Part shown: in pieces, positions 51,787 to 60,940 of the stretch
How positions within the stretch are numbered: the stretch's first letter is position 1
Layout of the letters: every line of letters begins with the position of its first letter
Origin: Bacillota bacterium
Lineage (GTDB): Bacteria > Bacillota > Clostridia > Christensenellales > Aristaeellaceae
DNA: 64,000 bases
Direction of reading: 5' to 3'
Assembly: GCA_023411175.1 (NCBI GenBank)
Contig: JAEYPB010000082.1
Location: 1 to 64,000, forward strand
Notes under the pieces: generated by a model
Databases searched by the model: none
What the model saw: the letters and a program-made list of their open reading frames with translations, nothing else
Told to the model about the DNA's origin: nothing
Position numbers and translations under genes: made by a program

Positions 51787-54233
51787 AGTTGAAGCGGCTT
51801 CAAGCGCCAGATTTTCTCGTTGTACTCCGCGATCGTCCGGTCGGAGGAGAAAACGCCGGAGCAGGCCACGTTTCTCACGGCCATCGCCAGCCACTTGTCG
51901 CGGTCGTCGTAGTCCCGCGCCAGGTGCTGCCGGGTGCGCAGGTAGTCGGGCAGATCCTTGAGCACAAAGTAGGGGTCGGCCATCCCGCCGTTGTCTCCGA
52001 ACAGGAGCGCGTGGTAGAGCTCCTGGAACAGGTGCGGGTTGTCCGGGGACAGCGTGCCGTCGATGAGCATGGTCAGCGCCCGGCGGATGTCGGCGTTGGT
52101 CTCAAAGATGGCGCTGGCGCGGTAGGTGGCATAGCCGCGCTCCACCTCCTCGGCGGAAAGGCCGAAGATGTAGATGTTGTCCGCGCCCACCGACTGGAAG
52201 ATTTCGACGTTGGCGCCGTCCATCGTGCCGATGGTCACCGCGCCGTTCATCATGAACTTCATGTTGCCGGTGCCGCTGGCCTCCTTGCCGGCGGTGGAGA
52301 GCTGTTCGGACACGTCGGTGGCGGGCATCAGAACCTCCGCCGCGGACACGCAGTAGTTCTCAAGGAACACCACCTTGATCAGCTTCGACGCCCGGGGGTG
52401 CTTTGCGACCAGTTCGCCGATGGCGTTGATGAGGCGGATGATCAGCTTCGCCCGGTAGAAGCCCGGCGCGGCCTTCGCGCCGAAGATGAAGGTGACCGGG
52501 TGGAAGTCGAGGGTCGGATTCCTGTCGATGCGGTCGTAGATCATCAGGATGGACAGCGCGTTCATCAGCTGGCGCTTGTACTCGTGCAGGCGCTTCGCCT
52601 GCACGTCGAAGATGGTCTGGGTGTCGAGCGCGACGCCCTGCCGCCTGCGGATGTAGGCCGCCAGCGCCTTCTTGTTTTCATTCTTGACGGCTTCGAACTT
52701 CTTCCGGAAGGCCGCGTCGTCCGCGAAGGGCAGAAGATCCCGGAGTTTGTCCGGGCGCTTGCGCCATGCGTCGCCGATGGCCTCGTCGATGAGCGCCGAA
52801 AGCGCTGGGTTGGACTGGATCAGCCAGCGGCGGTGGGTGATGCCGTTGGTGATGCCCCGGAAGCGGTCCGGCTCGATCAGGTAGAAGTCGTGGAAGGTCT
52901 GGCGCTTCAGGATGTCCGCGTGAATCTGGCTGACGCCGTTGACCGAGTGGCACATCGAAACGCAGAGGTTTGCCATGTGCACCTGGCCGTAGCCGATGAT
53001 CGCCATGCGGCCGATGCGCTCCCACTGGCCGGTGTACACGCCCCACAGCTTCCCGCACAGGCGCTCGTTGAGCTCCTTCAGGATCATGTAGATCCGGGGC
53101 AAAAGCCGCTCCACCATCTCCTCCGGCCATCTTTCGAGGGCCTCCTGGAGCACGGTGTGGTTGGTGTAGGCGCAGGTTCGGCGGGTGATGTCCTCGGCGC
53201 GGTCCCAGTCGAGACCGTGCTCGTCGATCAGGATGCGCATCAGTTCCGGAATCGCCATGCCGGGGTGCGTGTCGTTGATGTGGATGGCCACCTTGTCCGG
53301 GAAGATGTCCCAGTCCCGGCCGTGAACCTTGATGAAGTCCTTCACCGCATACTGCACCGACGCGCTGGAGAAGAAGTACTGCTGCTTCAGGCGCAGCTCC
53401 TTGCCCGCGGCGTGGTTGTCCTCCGGGTAGAGCACCTTGGAGATGACCTCGGCCAATTCCTTCTGCTCGACCGCCTGCACGTATTCGCCGCGGTTGAAGG
53501 AGGGCATGTCGATGGTCTTGGGCGAGCGCGCCGACCAGGTTCTGAGCATGTTGACCATCGTGGAGTCGTAGCCCAGGACCGGCATCTCATAGGGCACAGC
53601 CTCCACCATGTAGCTGCCCGCCTGGCGGTAGCGGGTGCGGCCGATGCCGTCCACGTACTGCTCGACGGTGCCGCCGAAGTGCACCTCCACCGCCTGGTCC
53701 GGCCTCGCGATCTCCCAGAGGTTGCCGTTGTCAAGCCAGTTGTCGGGCATTTCGACCTGATATCCGTCCACGATTTTCTGGCGGAACAGGCCGTATTCAT
53801 AGCGGATGGTGCAGCCCATCGCGGGCAGCTGAAGCGCGGCGAGCGAATCAAGAAAGCAGGCCGCCAATCGCCCCAGCCCGCCGTTTCCGAGGCCGGGCTC
53901 CGGCTCCTGCTCAAAGACCAGCGATTTGTCGATGCCGAGTTTCTGGAAGGCCTCCATATATTCACGCTCGTTGGTCAGCGCGATCATGTTGTTGTGCAGC
54001 GCGCGGCCGACCAGGAACTCCGCGGACAGGTAGTAGAGTTTTTTGGATTTTGCTTCTTTACGCACGCCGCGGGACTCCGCCCGGCGCTGCATGATTTCGT
54101 CGCGCACCGTCGAAGCGACCGCCTGATAGATCTGGTTTGGCGTGGCGTCAGCGAGCTCGCAGCCAAAATGGCGCTGCAGCTTGCTCACGATGGACCGGGC
54201 AATCTGCTCCTCCGTCATTTTTTGATAGCCCAT
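51783..54233 (-). CDS. glgP: Glycogen/maltodextrin phosphorylase
   Basis: An 816-residue PLP-dependent enzyme of normal length. The PLP-lysine lies in the block KEASGTGNMKFMMNGAVTIG near the C-terminus; the N-terminal domain has SAEFLVGRALHNN and EPEPGLGNGGLGRLAACFLDS. It releases glucose-1-phosphate from alpha-1,4-glucans with inorganic phosphate. Transcribed first, before the overlapping GH13 gene, from a promoter at 54284-54313. glgA/B/C are not in the window. Start at ATG 54233. Confidence 0.96.
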   Translation of the reverse strand: MGYQKMTEEQIARSIVSKLQRHFGCELADATPNQIYQAVASTVRDEIMQRRAESRGVRKEAKSKKLYYLSAEFLVGRALHNNMIALTNEREYMEAFQKLGIDKSLVFEQEPEPGLGNGGLGRLAACFLDSLAALQLPAMGCTIRYEYGLFRQKIVDGYQVEMPDNWLDNGNLWEIARPDQAVEVHFGGTVEQYVDGIGRTRYRQAGSYMVEAVPYEMPVLGYDSTMVNMLRTWSARSPKTIDMPSFNRGEYVQAVEQKELAEVISKVLYPEDNHAAGKELRLKQQYFFSSASVQYAVKDFIKVHGRDWDIFPDKVAIHINDTHPGMAIPELMRILIDEHGLDWDRAEDITRRTCAYTNHTVLQEALERWPEEMVERLLPRIYMILKELNERLCGKLWGVYTGQWERIGRMAIIGYGQVHMANLCVSMCHSVNGVSQIHADILKRQTFHDFYLIEPDRFRGITNGITHRRWLIQSNPALSALIDEAIGDAWRKRPDKLRDLLPFADDAAFRKKFEAVKNENKKALAAYIRRRQGVALDTQTIFDVQAKRLHEYKRQLMNALSILMIYDRIDRNPTLDFHPVTFIFGAKAAPGFYRAKLIIRLINAIGELVAKHPRASKLIKVVFLENYCVSAAEVLMPATDVSEQLSTAGKEASGTGNMKFMMNGAVTIGTMDGANVEIFQSVGADNIYIFGLSAEEVERGYATYRASAIFETNADIRRALTMLIDGTLSPDNPHLFQELYHALLFGDNGGMADPYFVLKDLPDYLRTRQHLARDYDDRDKWLAMAVRNVACSGVFSSDRTIAEYNEKIWRLKPLQL

Positions 54234-54283
54234 GGCCGACCCTCGCTTTCCTTGTGGATTCCTTCCCGTGGGATGGATGGGTC

Positions 54284-54313
54284 ATTGTAGCACACGGCGA
54301 AAGCCGCTCGCAA
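54284..54313 (-). promoter_or_regulatory. Promoter of glgP
   Basis: TTGCGA (54313-54308, minus strand), 18-bp spacer, TACAAT (54289-54284). Confidence 0.65.
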
Positions 54314-54333
54314 GAGCGCTTGTATTAACGCGG

Positions 54334-54759
54334 TTATTGTTTGGTTAAGCCTTTTCTCGCGATCGCGAGGCAAATCGCGCACATCGTAAGCAGGCCGCCG
54401 CCAGACTTTTCCCTAAGGCACACCGCCGCGCTCTGGCGCACGCGCTTTTCGTACGCCCAAAGCGCACCCTCCGCCGCGGGCAGTTCCAGAAGTTTTATTC
54501 CCTCCAGAAGGAGCGGAATCCCGTCCGCCTTGCCGCCTACAAGCCCCGACAGCGATGCGGCGAGGGCGTCCCCTGCCGCGCGCGGCCGCGCCCATTCGGA
54601 AAAAGCGTCGATCAGCGCCGTTTCCGGCGTCAGCGCATAGAGCGCGCCGCGCGCTTCGGCGTCAAACCCCGGAAGCGGCGCAGCGCTCAGGTACAGCGCG
54701 CCGCCCCGGTCGACCCGGGCGCGGGGCGCGGCCTGCCGGATGGGGTGTTCAACGCGCAA
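54334..54759 (-). CDS. Hypothetical protein downstream of nnr
   Basis: A 141-residue frame that begins with TTG inside the last codons of the nnr gene, so translational coupling is possible. It is Ala/Leu/Arg-rich with no signal peptide, no membrane segment of full length and no motif I recognise. The composition agrees with neighbouring coding DNA. It may be a real small gene or a frame kept open by high GC; the weak start codon lowers confidence. Confidence 0.4.
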   Translation of the reverse strand: MRVEHPIRQAAPRARVDRGGALYLSAAPLPGFDAEARGALYALTPETALIDAFSEWARPRAAGDALAASLSGLVGGKADGIPLLLEGIKLLELPAAEGALWAYEKRVRQSAAVCLREKSGGGLLTMCAICLAIARKGLTKQ

Positions 54760-56233
54760 GCGGCACGACCTCCCCGAGGCAGTCCACCAGGTCCATCGGG
54801 CCCATGGAGACCTCTCCGAATTTCTTCGCCGCCGCTTCGCCCGCGAGGCCGTGGAGCTCGTCCGCGACCCAGGCTGCCTTTTCCGGCTCGATCCGCTGGG
54901 CGAGGAGCGCGCCCAGAATTCCCGTCAGCGCGTCGCCGCTGCCGCCCCGCGCCATGCCGGGGGTGCCGGAGGCGCTCAGGTAGACCCTCTCCCCGGCGAT
55001 GGCGCTGGTGGGCCCCTTCAGGATGGCCGTCGCGCCCAGCGCCCGCAGGCGGCGCGCGCCCTCGATCAGGTTTTCGGGCTTTTCCCCGATCAGCCGCGAG
55101 GCTTCGCCGGGGTGGGGCGTGAGTACGTGGCGTGGCCTAAGCAGCGCCACGAGGTCCGGGTTCTCCGCGATCAGGTTGAGCGCGTCGGCGTCCGCCACCG
55201 CCGGGAGGCCCGATTCCAATACCAGCCGAACGGCCCCCGGATGCGCCCGCCGAGAAAGCCCCGGCCCGATGGCCACGGCGGTCGCGCCGTCCAGCGCCGC
55301 CCGGAGCGCGGGCAGCGCCCTTTCGGAAACCGCGCCATTCTCCTCCGATAAAGGCAGGCAGGTGGCCGCTGGCGCGCCCAACTGCAAAATCGGCACGATG
55401 GATTCCGGGCACGCGATGGTCATCAGCCCCACGCCGCACTTTTGCGCCGCCCGCGCCGCGATCAGCGCCGCCCCAGCCATGCCGACGGAACCCGCAACGA
55501 GCAGAAGTTGTCCGAAGGTGGACTTGTGGCTCTCGCGGCTTCGCGGGGGCAGCGCGTGCCGAAGGTCGCCCTTCTCGACGAGAAGCGCCGCCCCCGGAGC
55601 ATCGCCCTCAAGCCCTACGGGCCGGACGACCACTTCCCCGCAATACTCCGGCCCCGCAGACAGGATGTGCCCGGCCTTCAGGTGCTCGAAGGTGACCGTC
55701 ACATCCGCCCCGACCGCAGTACCCAGCGGCCGCCCGGTGGTGGCATCCAGCCCGGAGGGGATGTCCACCGCAAAGACGAGGCTCCCGGCGCGCCGGTCCG
55801 CCACCATCCGCGCCGAAAGGCGCGCGGCAGCCCCCTCCAGCGGCCGCTTCAGGCCGATGCCAAACAGCGCGTCCACCCACGCGTCGGGCCGCTCGCCGGC
55901 CTCCTCCGGGCCGCGAAACCAGACCCGGGGCGTCTCGTGGGCCCGGACGCAGTTGGTCAGCGCGTCTCCGGTGAGCCGCGCCTCCTCGCCTATGGGGATG
56001 ACCACCGCCCGGCCGCCCCGCTGCGCGTACAGCCGCGCCGCGGCGTAGCCGTCCCCGCCGTTCATGCCCGGCCCGCAGGCAAAGTACACCAGCGCGCGAG
56101 GCTGAAGTCTTTTTAAGAGCTCGTCCGCCACCGCGGCCGCCGCCCGCTCCATTGCGTCAATCGATTGAACGCCCCGCCGGAAGCATTCCGCTTCCAGCGC
56201 GCGCATTTCTTCCGCCGTAAGGACCGTACGCAT
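54749..56233 (-). CDS. nnr: Bifunctional NAD(P)H-hydrate epimerase/dehydratase
   Basis: A 494-residue fusion of the two NAD(P)HX repair enzymes. Residues ~1-215 are the epimerase (YjeF_N): PGMNGGDGYAAARL and DIPSGLDATTG. Residues ~225-494 are the ADP-dependent dehydratase (carbohydrate kinase-like): TPHPGEASRLIG, AILKGPTSAI and ARGGSGDALTGILGALL. It restores NADH/NADPH damaged by hydration. The ATG at 56233 is chosen; a GTG three codons earlier is possible. A consensus promoter lies directly upstream. Confidence 0.95.
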   Translation of the reverse strand: MRTVLTAEEMRALEAECFRRGVQSIDAMERAAAAVADELLKRLQPRALVYFACGPGMNGGDGYAAARLYAQRGGRAVVIPIGEEARLTGDALTNCVRAHETPRVWFRGPEEAGERPDAWVDALFGIGLKRPLEGAAARLSARMVADRRAGSLVFAVDIPSGLDATTGRPLGTAVGADVTVTFEHLKAGHILSAGPEYCGEVVVRPVGLEGDAPGAALLVEKGDLRHALPPRSRESHKSTFGQLLLVAGSVGMAGAALIAARAAQKCGVGLMTIACPESIVPILQLGAPAATCLPLSEENGAVSERALPALRAALDGATAVAIGPGLSRRAHPGAVRLVLESGLPAVADADALNLIAENPDLVALLRPRHVLTPHPGEASRLIGEKPENLIEGARRLRALGATAILKGPTSAIAGERVYLSASGTPGMARGGSGDALTGILGALLAQRIEPEKAAWVADELHGLAGEAAAKKFGEVSMGPMDLVDCLGEVVPLAR

Positions 56234-56255
56234 ACATCCCACCCCCGGTCATTCT

Positions 56256-56284
56256 ATTGTATCCCAGCGGGGCCGCGCGGTCAA
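56256..56284 (-). promoter_or_regulatory. Promoter of nnr
   Basis: TTGACC (56284-56279, minus strand), 17-bp spacer, TACAAT (56261-56256). Confidence 0.8.
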
Positions 56285-56437
56285 ACGGGAAGTCGCGCCC
56301 CCTGCTTTTTTCCTCGAAAATATTTTTCATCCAAGACCTGCGGCAGTGGCACAAAATCCAGGATTTTCCGTCTTAACAATTGTGGCGCCGCGCTCTTAGC
56401 AGGCGCACGAACAAAACGATGATTTGGGGGATTCACC

Positions 56438-57157
56438 ATGAAACGGCCATGCATCCAGGTTCTCGCCTTCGCGCTTCTCCTACTCGCCGTATTCCCCGCC
56501 TTCGCGGAGTCATCCGGGAAGAGCTCGCCGTTCACCGGCGCGGACATCGAAACCATTTCACAGGGCCTCGTTACCGTGGGCGACTACGCCGCCCTTCTTT
56601 CGCCGGACGACTGCGCCTGGGCCTATCAGGGCCCCGCCACCGGCGAGACCTACCTGACCCTGCGCAGCGCGGCGGAGGATGGCGCGCCGCTGGGCGAGGT
56701 CACCCTGCGCGTAAGCCTCGAAGACGGCCTGATCGAGGGCCGCCAAGCCGGGGAAAGCGAAGCGCTGCCGGAGGGGCTTGACGGCCTCGGCGCCGACCTT
56801 CTCAGCGCCAAATGGCAGCGCGCGGACTACCCGCTGCCCGCCATACGGGGCGTACAGCCCGGCGCGGCGCAGGCGGACGTGGCCGCCGCGTTCTTCACCC
56901 GGAGCGTCGGCGTCGCCGACTACACCGTTCAGGACATCAACCCGGCCGTGGACGAAACCTGGTACAGGAACGAAACCTGGCCTGTGGGCGGCTTTACCCT
57001 AGCGACAGAGAATGCGGACGGCATTGCGGCCTTCCTGTACGGCTGGTGCACGCTGGACGAACCGGACCAGTGGCGCGAGTACCGATCCCTCTTCTACCAT
57101 ATGGACGACGGCGTTGTATCGGCCATCGACCTCGCCTACTCCACTGACCCTGAGTAG
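56438..57157 (+). CDS. Secreted protein of unknown function
   Basis: A 239-residue exported protein with a signal peptide (hydrophobic core FALLLLAVFPAFA, cleavage before ESSG). The mature part is acidic and mixed alpha/beta; no family is recognised. The stretch VQPGAAQADVAAAFF is like the loop-helix of small SmpA/BLIP-type or BamE-type repeats, but this is only a hint. It is monocistronic: a strong terminator lies at 57195-57227. Confidence 0.65.
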   Translation: MKRPCIQVLAFALLLLAVFPAFAESSGKSSPFTGADIETISQGLVTVGDYAALLSPDDCAWAYQGPATGETYLTLRSAAEDGAPLGEVTLRVSLEDGLIEGRQAGESEALPEGLDGLGADLLSAKWQRADYPLPAIRGVQPGAAQADVAAAFFTRSVGVADYTVQDINPAVDETWYRNETWPVGGFTLATENADGIAAFLYGWCTLDEPDQWREYRSLFYHMDDGVVSAIDLAYSTDPE

Positions 57158-57194
57158 CCGCAGGGGGATTACTGCCAGTACGTCGCTGGAACAC

Positions 57195-57227
57195 GCCACG
57201 GCCGCCGGAAAATCCGGCGGCCGTGGC
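57195..57227. terminator. Strong bidirectional terminator
   Basis: GCCACGGCCGCCGGA (57195-57209) and TCCGGCGGCCGTGGC (57213-57227) form a perfect 15-bp stem with an AAA loop, extended by two more pairs. It separates the convergent secreted-protein and coat-like genes. Confidence 0.85.
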
Positions 57228-57281
57228 GTTTCCGTCAGCAAATCCCGCGAAATCCGCCCTGCATTCAGGCGGGCGCGTCTG

Positions 57282-57908
57282 TCAGTCCACCTTCAGAATG
57301 GTGATGGATGCCAGCACGTCGTCGCCGGTCAGGTCGAAGGCGTTCGACGAATGGAGGCTCAGCACGTCGTCCTCGCTGGCGCTGATCACGGCGTTCAACT
57401 CGTACGACGCGGAGGAACCGGTGGTGGTCTTGGCGATGTTGATGGCGGTACCGGGCACCTCGACGCCGTTCAAGTGCAGCGACAGCCGGGTGGTCAGCGT
57501 TTCGTTCGCGGGCACCAGAATCTTGACGAAGATCAGGTAGGTGCCGCCGCACATCAGCAGAATTTCGCCGCGGCATTGGCGGAACGCGCCGCTTGTGTAG
57601 CTGCAGATCGATTCAAACGGAACACGCCCGCCATTCTCGCGGACCACGAGGCGCTCGGTCTGGGCGCAGTGGAGGTAGATGTTGTTGGCCCAGTCGCGGC
57701 TGCAGGGATCAGGATCGGGCGCACACGCGCCGCGGTAGATCGGGTCGCGGAAGAACTCGCCTTCAAAGCAGTCCGGCGGATTGGCGCAGTCGCAGCAGCC
57801 CCTGGGGTCAAAGTCCCGGCAAGGACGGCGGCGTTCGCCGCAGAATCCGGAACTGCATCCGTGGTGTCCGCAGCCACCCCGGCGTTTTTGATTGAGAACG
57901 TATGACAC
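57282..57908 (-). CDS. Cys-rich protein with BclA-like C-terminal domain
   Basis: A 208-residue protein. Residues 1-~75 are strongly Cys-rich (about 12 Cys) with basic residues, recalling spore-coat or exosporium proteins. Residues ~85-208 match the C1q/TNF-like beta jelly-roll of BclA C-terminal domains: LSLHLNGVEVPGTAI, then DDVLSLHSSNAF and the final strand ASITILKV. A place in the spore surface layer is inferred from this and from the SpoIIQ-like gene just upstream on the same strand. GTG start after AAGGAG. No collagen-like Gly-X-Y stretch is present. Confidence 0.6.
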   Translation of the reverse strand: MSYVLNQKRRGGCGHHGCSSGFCGERRRPCRDFDPRGCCDCANPPDCFEGEFFRDPIYRGACAPDPDPCSRDWANNIYLHCAQTERLVVRENGGRVPFESICSYTSGAFRQCRGEILLMCGGTYLIFVKILVPANETLTTRLSLHLNGVEVPGTAINIAKTTTGSSASYELNAVISASEDDVLSLHSSNAFDLTGDDVLASITILKVD

Positions 57909-57957
57909 GTTTCTTCGCTCCTTTCGGGGGAATCCGTGCCATACTATGCACCCTCAA

Positions 57958-58575
57958 CTAGGGTAGTGCCACGCGCCTGCCGCCGCGAAACGCCTCGAAG
58001 TGCAAAAAAGCGCCCAGCGCCTTCGCCGTGGGCGCGGTTTTGCCCACCGAGCCGATCTTCTGCCCGCGCCGCACCCAGTCGCCCACGGAAACCGGCAATG
58101 CCTTTGAGAGGTTCCCATACCGCGCGACGAGGCCGTCCGCTTCCGTCTCGACAAGATAGCCCAACTGCGGATCGTACTCCGCGCGGGTAACGAACCCGTC
58201 CGCCGCGGCGAGGACGTCCTCCCCCGCCTCCGCCCGGATGTCGACGCCCGGATGGGTTTCGTACAGCCCCAGCGGCTGGAACCACACGGGGGTTTCGGCA
58301 TAATCCCGGAGGATCTCACGCCCGGAAACGGGCCAGCCCAGCGCCGGCGCAATCGTCAAAGCCGGCGTGGGTGCCGCCGAAGCGACGGGCACGGCGGTCA
58401 CCTGCGCCGCCACCTCCGCCGCGCGGTCATACCCCGCCGCCACTTGAGGCGCTCCGAACAGCTTCGCGCGGCCGTAGATTGCCGCCCCCGCGATCAGGAG
58501 AAGACAGAGCGCCGCCAAAAGATAGAAGCCCCATTTCTTCCAAAATAACCGGAGCTTCCCCGCCCAATCCTTCAT
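57958..58575 (-). CDS. SpoIIQ-like LytM-domain membrane protein
   Basis: A 205-residue protein with one N-terminal membrane helix (~15-33) and a C-terminal M23/LytM domain (~80-200), the layout of SpoIIQ, the forespore half of the channel formed with SpoIIIAH during engulfment. Metal ligands H108 and D112 (THPGVDI) and H192 are kept, but the catalytic His that precedes it by two residues is F190 (FLHFE instead of HLHFE), so endopeptidase activity is doubtful. It lies 49 bases upstream of the Cys-rich coat-like gene. GAGGG precedes the ATG. Other anchored M23 proteins remain possible. Confidence 0.7.
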   Translation of the reverse strand: MKDWAGKLRLFWKKWGFYLLAALCLLLIAGAAIYGRAKLFGAPQVAAGYDRAAEVAAQVTAVPVASAAPTPALTIAPALGWPVSGREILRDYAETPVWFQPLGLYETHPGVDIRAEAGEDVLAAADGFVTRAEYDPQLGYLVETEADGLVARYGNLSKALPVSVGDWVRRGQKIGSVGKTAPTAKALGAFLHFEAFRGGRRVALP

Positions 58576-58665
58576 GATTCATCCCTCCACGCCGAGTATG
58601 CGCGCTTTTTGAACCGGCATGCAGCGCGGCTCATAGGATGGAAAGACGAAACGGAGGCGGTGCCC

Positions 58666-58914
58666 TTGACGACCCTTGCGGATCTGCCCATCGGCGGCTC
58701 GGCAAAGATATCGGCCCTGGAAGGGGGCGCGGCGCTTCAGCGTCGGCTGCTCGATCTGGGCTTTACGGCAGGCGAAACAGTCCGATGCCTGTTCGCCGCA
58801 CCGTCCGGCGAACCGCGCGCCTACCTGACCGCCGGCGCGGTAATCGCGCTCCGACGGGAGAGCGCGCGGTCGATCTTTATCAGCCAGGCAGGAGGGGACG
58901 GACGTGGCTTCTAA
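58666..58914 (+). CDS. feoA: Ferrous iron transport protein A
   Basis: An 82-residue SH3-like FeoA protein, starting with TLADLPIGGSAKISAL and ending in a LRRESARSIFI strand, as usual for the cytoplasmic partner of FeoB. TTG at 58666 is chosen because GGAGG lies eight bases upstream; a GTG at 58660 is too close, and a longer TTG frame from 58609 has no ribosome site. Its end overlaps the start of feoB by 11 bases. Confidence 0.88.
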   Translation: MTTLADLPIGGSAKISALEGGAALQRRLLDLGFTAGETVRCLFAAPSGEPRAYLTAGAVIALRRESARSIFISQAGGDGRGF

Positions 58915-60937
58915 AAAGGTAATCGCGCTGGCCGGGAACCCCAACGTGGGCAAGAGCACGCTCTTCAACCACCTGACGGGCCTCCGGCAGCACACCGGCA
59001 ACTGGCCGGGCAAGACCGTGGCGCTGGCGCGCGGCACCTTCGAGCGAGGCGGGCGTACATACGAGCTGATTGACCTACCGGGCGCCTATTCTCTGGCGGC
59101 GCGCTCCGCGGAGGAGGAGGTGGCGCGGGATTTCCTCCTGACCGGCATGGCCGACGGCGTGGTCGTGGTCATGGATGCCACCAGCCTCAAACGCAACCTG
59201 AACCTGGCGCTTCAGATCCTTGAAATGACCGGGCGGGCGATCCTGTGCGTCAACCTGATCGACGAGGCGGACCGGCAGAACATCCGGATGGACGGGGCGC
59301 TCCTCGAGCGCATGACGGGCGCGCCGGTGGTCATGATCAGCGCGCGCGGGCGGCAGGGTCTCCGGGACCTGATCCGGCGAATCGACCTCGTGGGCTCGCT
59401 CCCCTCCACGCCCTACCACGCCCCCTACCCGCTGGCCGTTGAGCGCGCGATCCGGCATGTCGTCCGCGCGCTTCCCCCTCCGCCGGAGCCGGTCATGTCC
59501 GCGAGGTGGGTGGCGCTCAGGCTCCTTGAAGCGGACCCATCCCTTGAGGGGCATCCGGCGCTCGCGCCTTTCAGGACGCCGGAGGTGATCGCCGCCGTGG
59601 AGGAAGCCCGCGCGCAGATGGCGCGGGAGGGGTGCCCGGCAGAGAAACTGGCGGCGACGGTGGTGGAGTCCATCTACCGGGCGTCTGCGGCAATCTGCGC
59701 TCGGTGCGTAAAGGGAGGCGAGGGGACGGACAGCCGGCGCTTGGCCGTTGACCGGCTGGTGACGGGCAGGCGCGCCGGCATCCCGCTGATGCTGCTGCTT
59801 CTGGCGCTGGTTTTCTACATTACAATCGCCGGGGCAAACGTGCCTTCGGAATGGCTGGCGTCGCTGTTTGAAAAGGGGCGTGCGATGCTCGCGGCACGCC
59901 TCCCGCCGGGCTGGATGACCGGCCTCCTGGTGGACGGAATCTACCGGGTGACGGCCTGGGTGGTTTCGGTGATGCTGCCGCCAATGGCCATCTTCTTCCC
60001 GCTGTTCACGCTGCTCGAGGATTCGGGCTACCTCCCCCGGGTGGCGTTTAACCTGGACAACGCCTTCGCCCGCTGCCGCGCCTGCGGCAAGATGGGCCTT
60101 ACCATGTGCATGGGGCTTGGGTGCAACGCCGCAGGGGTGATCGGCTGCCGGATCATCGACTCTCCCCGGGAGCGGCTGATCGCCATCCTGACCAATGCGA
60201 TGGTGCCCTGCAACGGCCGTTTTCCGGCGATGGTGCTATTGCTGGGCGCGCTGTTCGCGGGCAGCGGCGCGCCGCAGCTGATGGGTGCGCTGGGGCTGAC
60301 GGGGCTGATCGCGCTGGGGGTAGCGGTGACGATGGCTTCGTCCAGAATACTCTCGGCGACGCTGCTTCGCGGCATGCCGTCGGCCTTCACGCTGGAATTG
60401 CCACCCTACCGCAGGCCGGAATTCGGCAAGGTGCTCGTGCGCTCCTTGATCGACCGGACGGCCTTCGTGCTGGGTCGCGCCCTCGTCTCCGCCGCGCCGG
60501 CAGGCGCCCTTCTGTACATTCTTGCCAACCTGCGCCCCGGGGGTGTGAGCCTGGTCGCCCGCATGGCCGGGGCGCTGGATCCCCTCGGGTATGTGCTGGG
60601 CATGGACGGCATGGTGCTGACCGCCTTCATCCTGGGCTTTCCCGCCAACGAGATCGTGCTGCCCATCGCGGCGATGGGGTACCTCTCCGAGGGGACGCTG
60701 GGCGGGGCCTCCGCCGCAGCGCTTTGGGATGTGCTGATGAAAAACGGTTGGACGGCGCGCACCATCGTCTGCTTCCTTCTGTTTTCACTATTCCATTGGC
60801 CCTGCGCCACCACCTGCCTGACCATCCACCGCGAGACCGGCAGCCTGCGCTGGACGCTGGCCGCAATCCTTATGCCCACCCTGATCGGCGCCGGACTTTG
60901 CGCGCTGACCACATTTGTCTGGAGGTGCTTTCCATAA
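58904..60937 (+). CDS. feoB: Ferrous iron transport protein B
   Basis: A 677-residue Fe2+ transporter. The N-terminal GTPase has G1 (GNPNVGKS), G3 (DLPGAYSL) and a G4-like NLIDEAD; the C-terminal half has about eight membrane helices with the Gate motifs MGLGCNAAGVIGCRI and NEIVLPIAAMGYL. Iron uptake under anaerobic conditions is the known role. GTG start at 58904 after AGGAGG. Typical length is ~700. No feoC or small Cys-rich FeoB-associated gene follows. Confidence 0.95.
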   Translation: MASKKVIALAGNPNVGKSTLFNHLTGLRQHTGNWPGKTVALARGTFERGGRTYELIDLPGAYSLAARSAEEEVARDFLLTGMADGVVVVMDATSLKRNLNLALQILEMTGRAILCVNLIDEADRQNIRMDGALLERMTGAPVVMISARGRQGLRDLIRRIDLVGSLPSTPYHAPYPLAVERAIRHVVRALPPPPEPVMSARWVALRLLEADPSLEGHPALAPFRTPEVIAAVEEARAQMAREGCPAEKLAATVVESIYRASAAICARCVKGGEGTDSRRLAVDRLVTGRRAGIPLMLLLLALVFYITIAGANVPSEWLASLFEKGRAMLAARLPPGWMTGLLVDGIYRVTAWVVSVMLPPMAIFFPLFTLLEDSGYLPRVAFNLDNAFARCRACGKMGLTMCMGLGCNAAGVIGCRIIDSPRERLIAILTNAMVPCNGRFPAMVLLLGALFAGSGAPQLMGALGLTGLIALGVAVTMASSRILSATLLRGMPSAFTLELPPYRRPEFGKVLVRSLIDRTAFVLGRALVSAAPAGALLYILANLRPGGVSLVARMAGALDPLGYVLGMDGMVLTAFILGFPANEIVLPIAAMGYLSEGTLGGASAAALWDVLMKNGWTARTIVCFLLFSLFHWPCATTCLTIHRETGSLRWTLAAILMPTLIGAGLCALTTFVWRCFP

Positions 60938-60940
60938 AGG

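Noticed and set aside
51789..54290. An 833-codon plus-strand frame opposite glgP
   Set aside because: It is antisense to a complete glycogen phosphorylase and has no recognisable domain or ribosome site.
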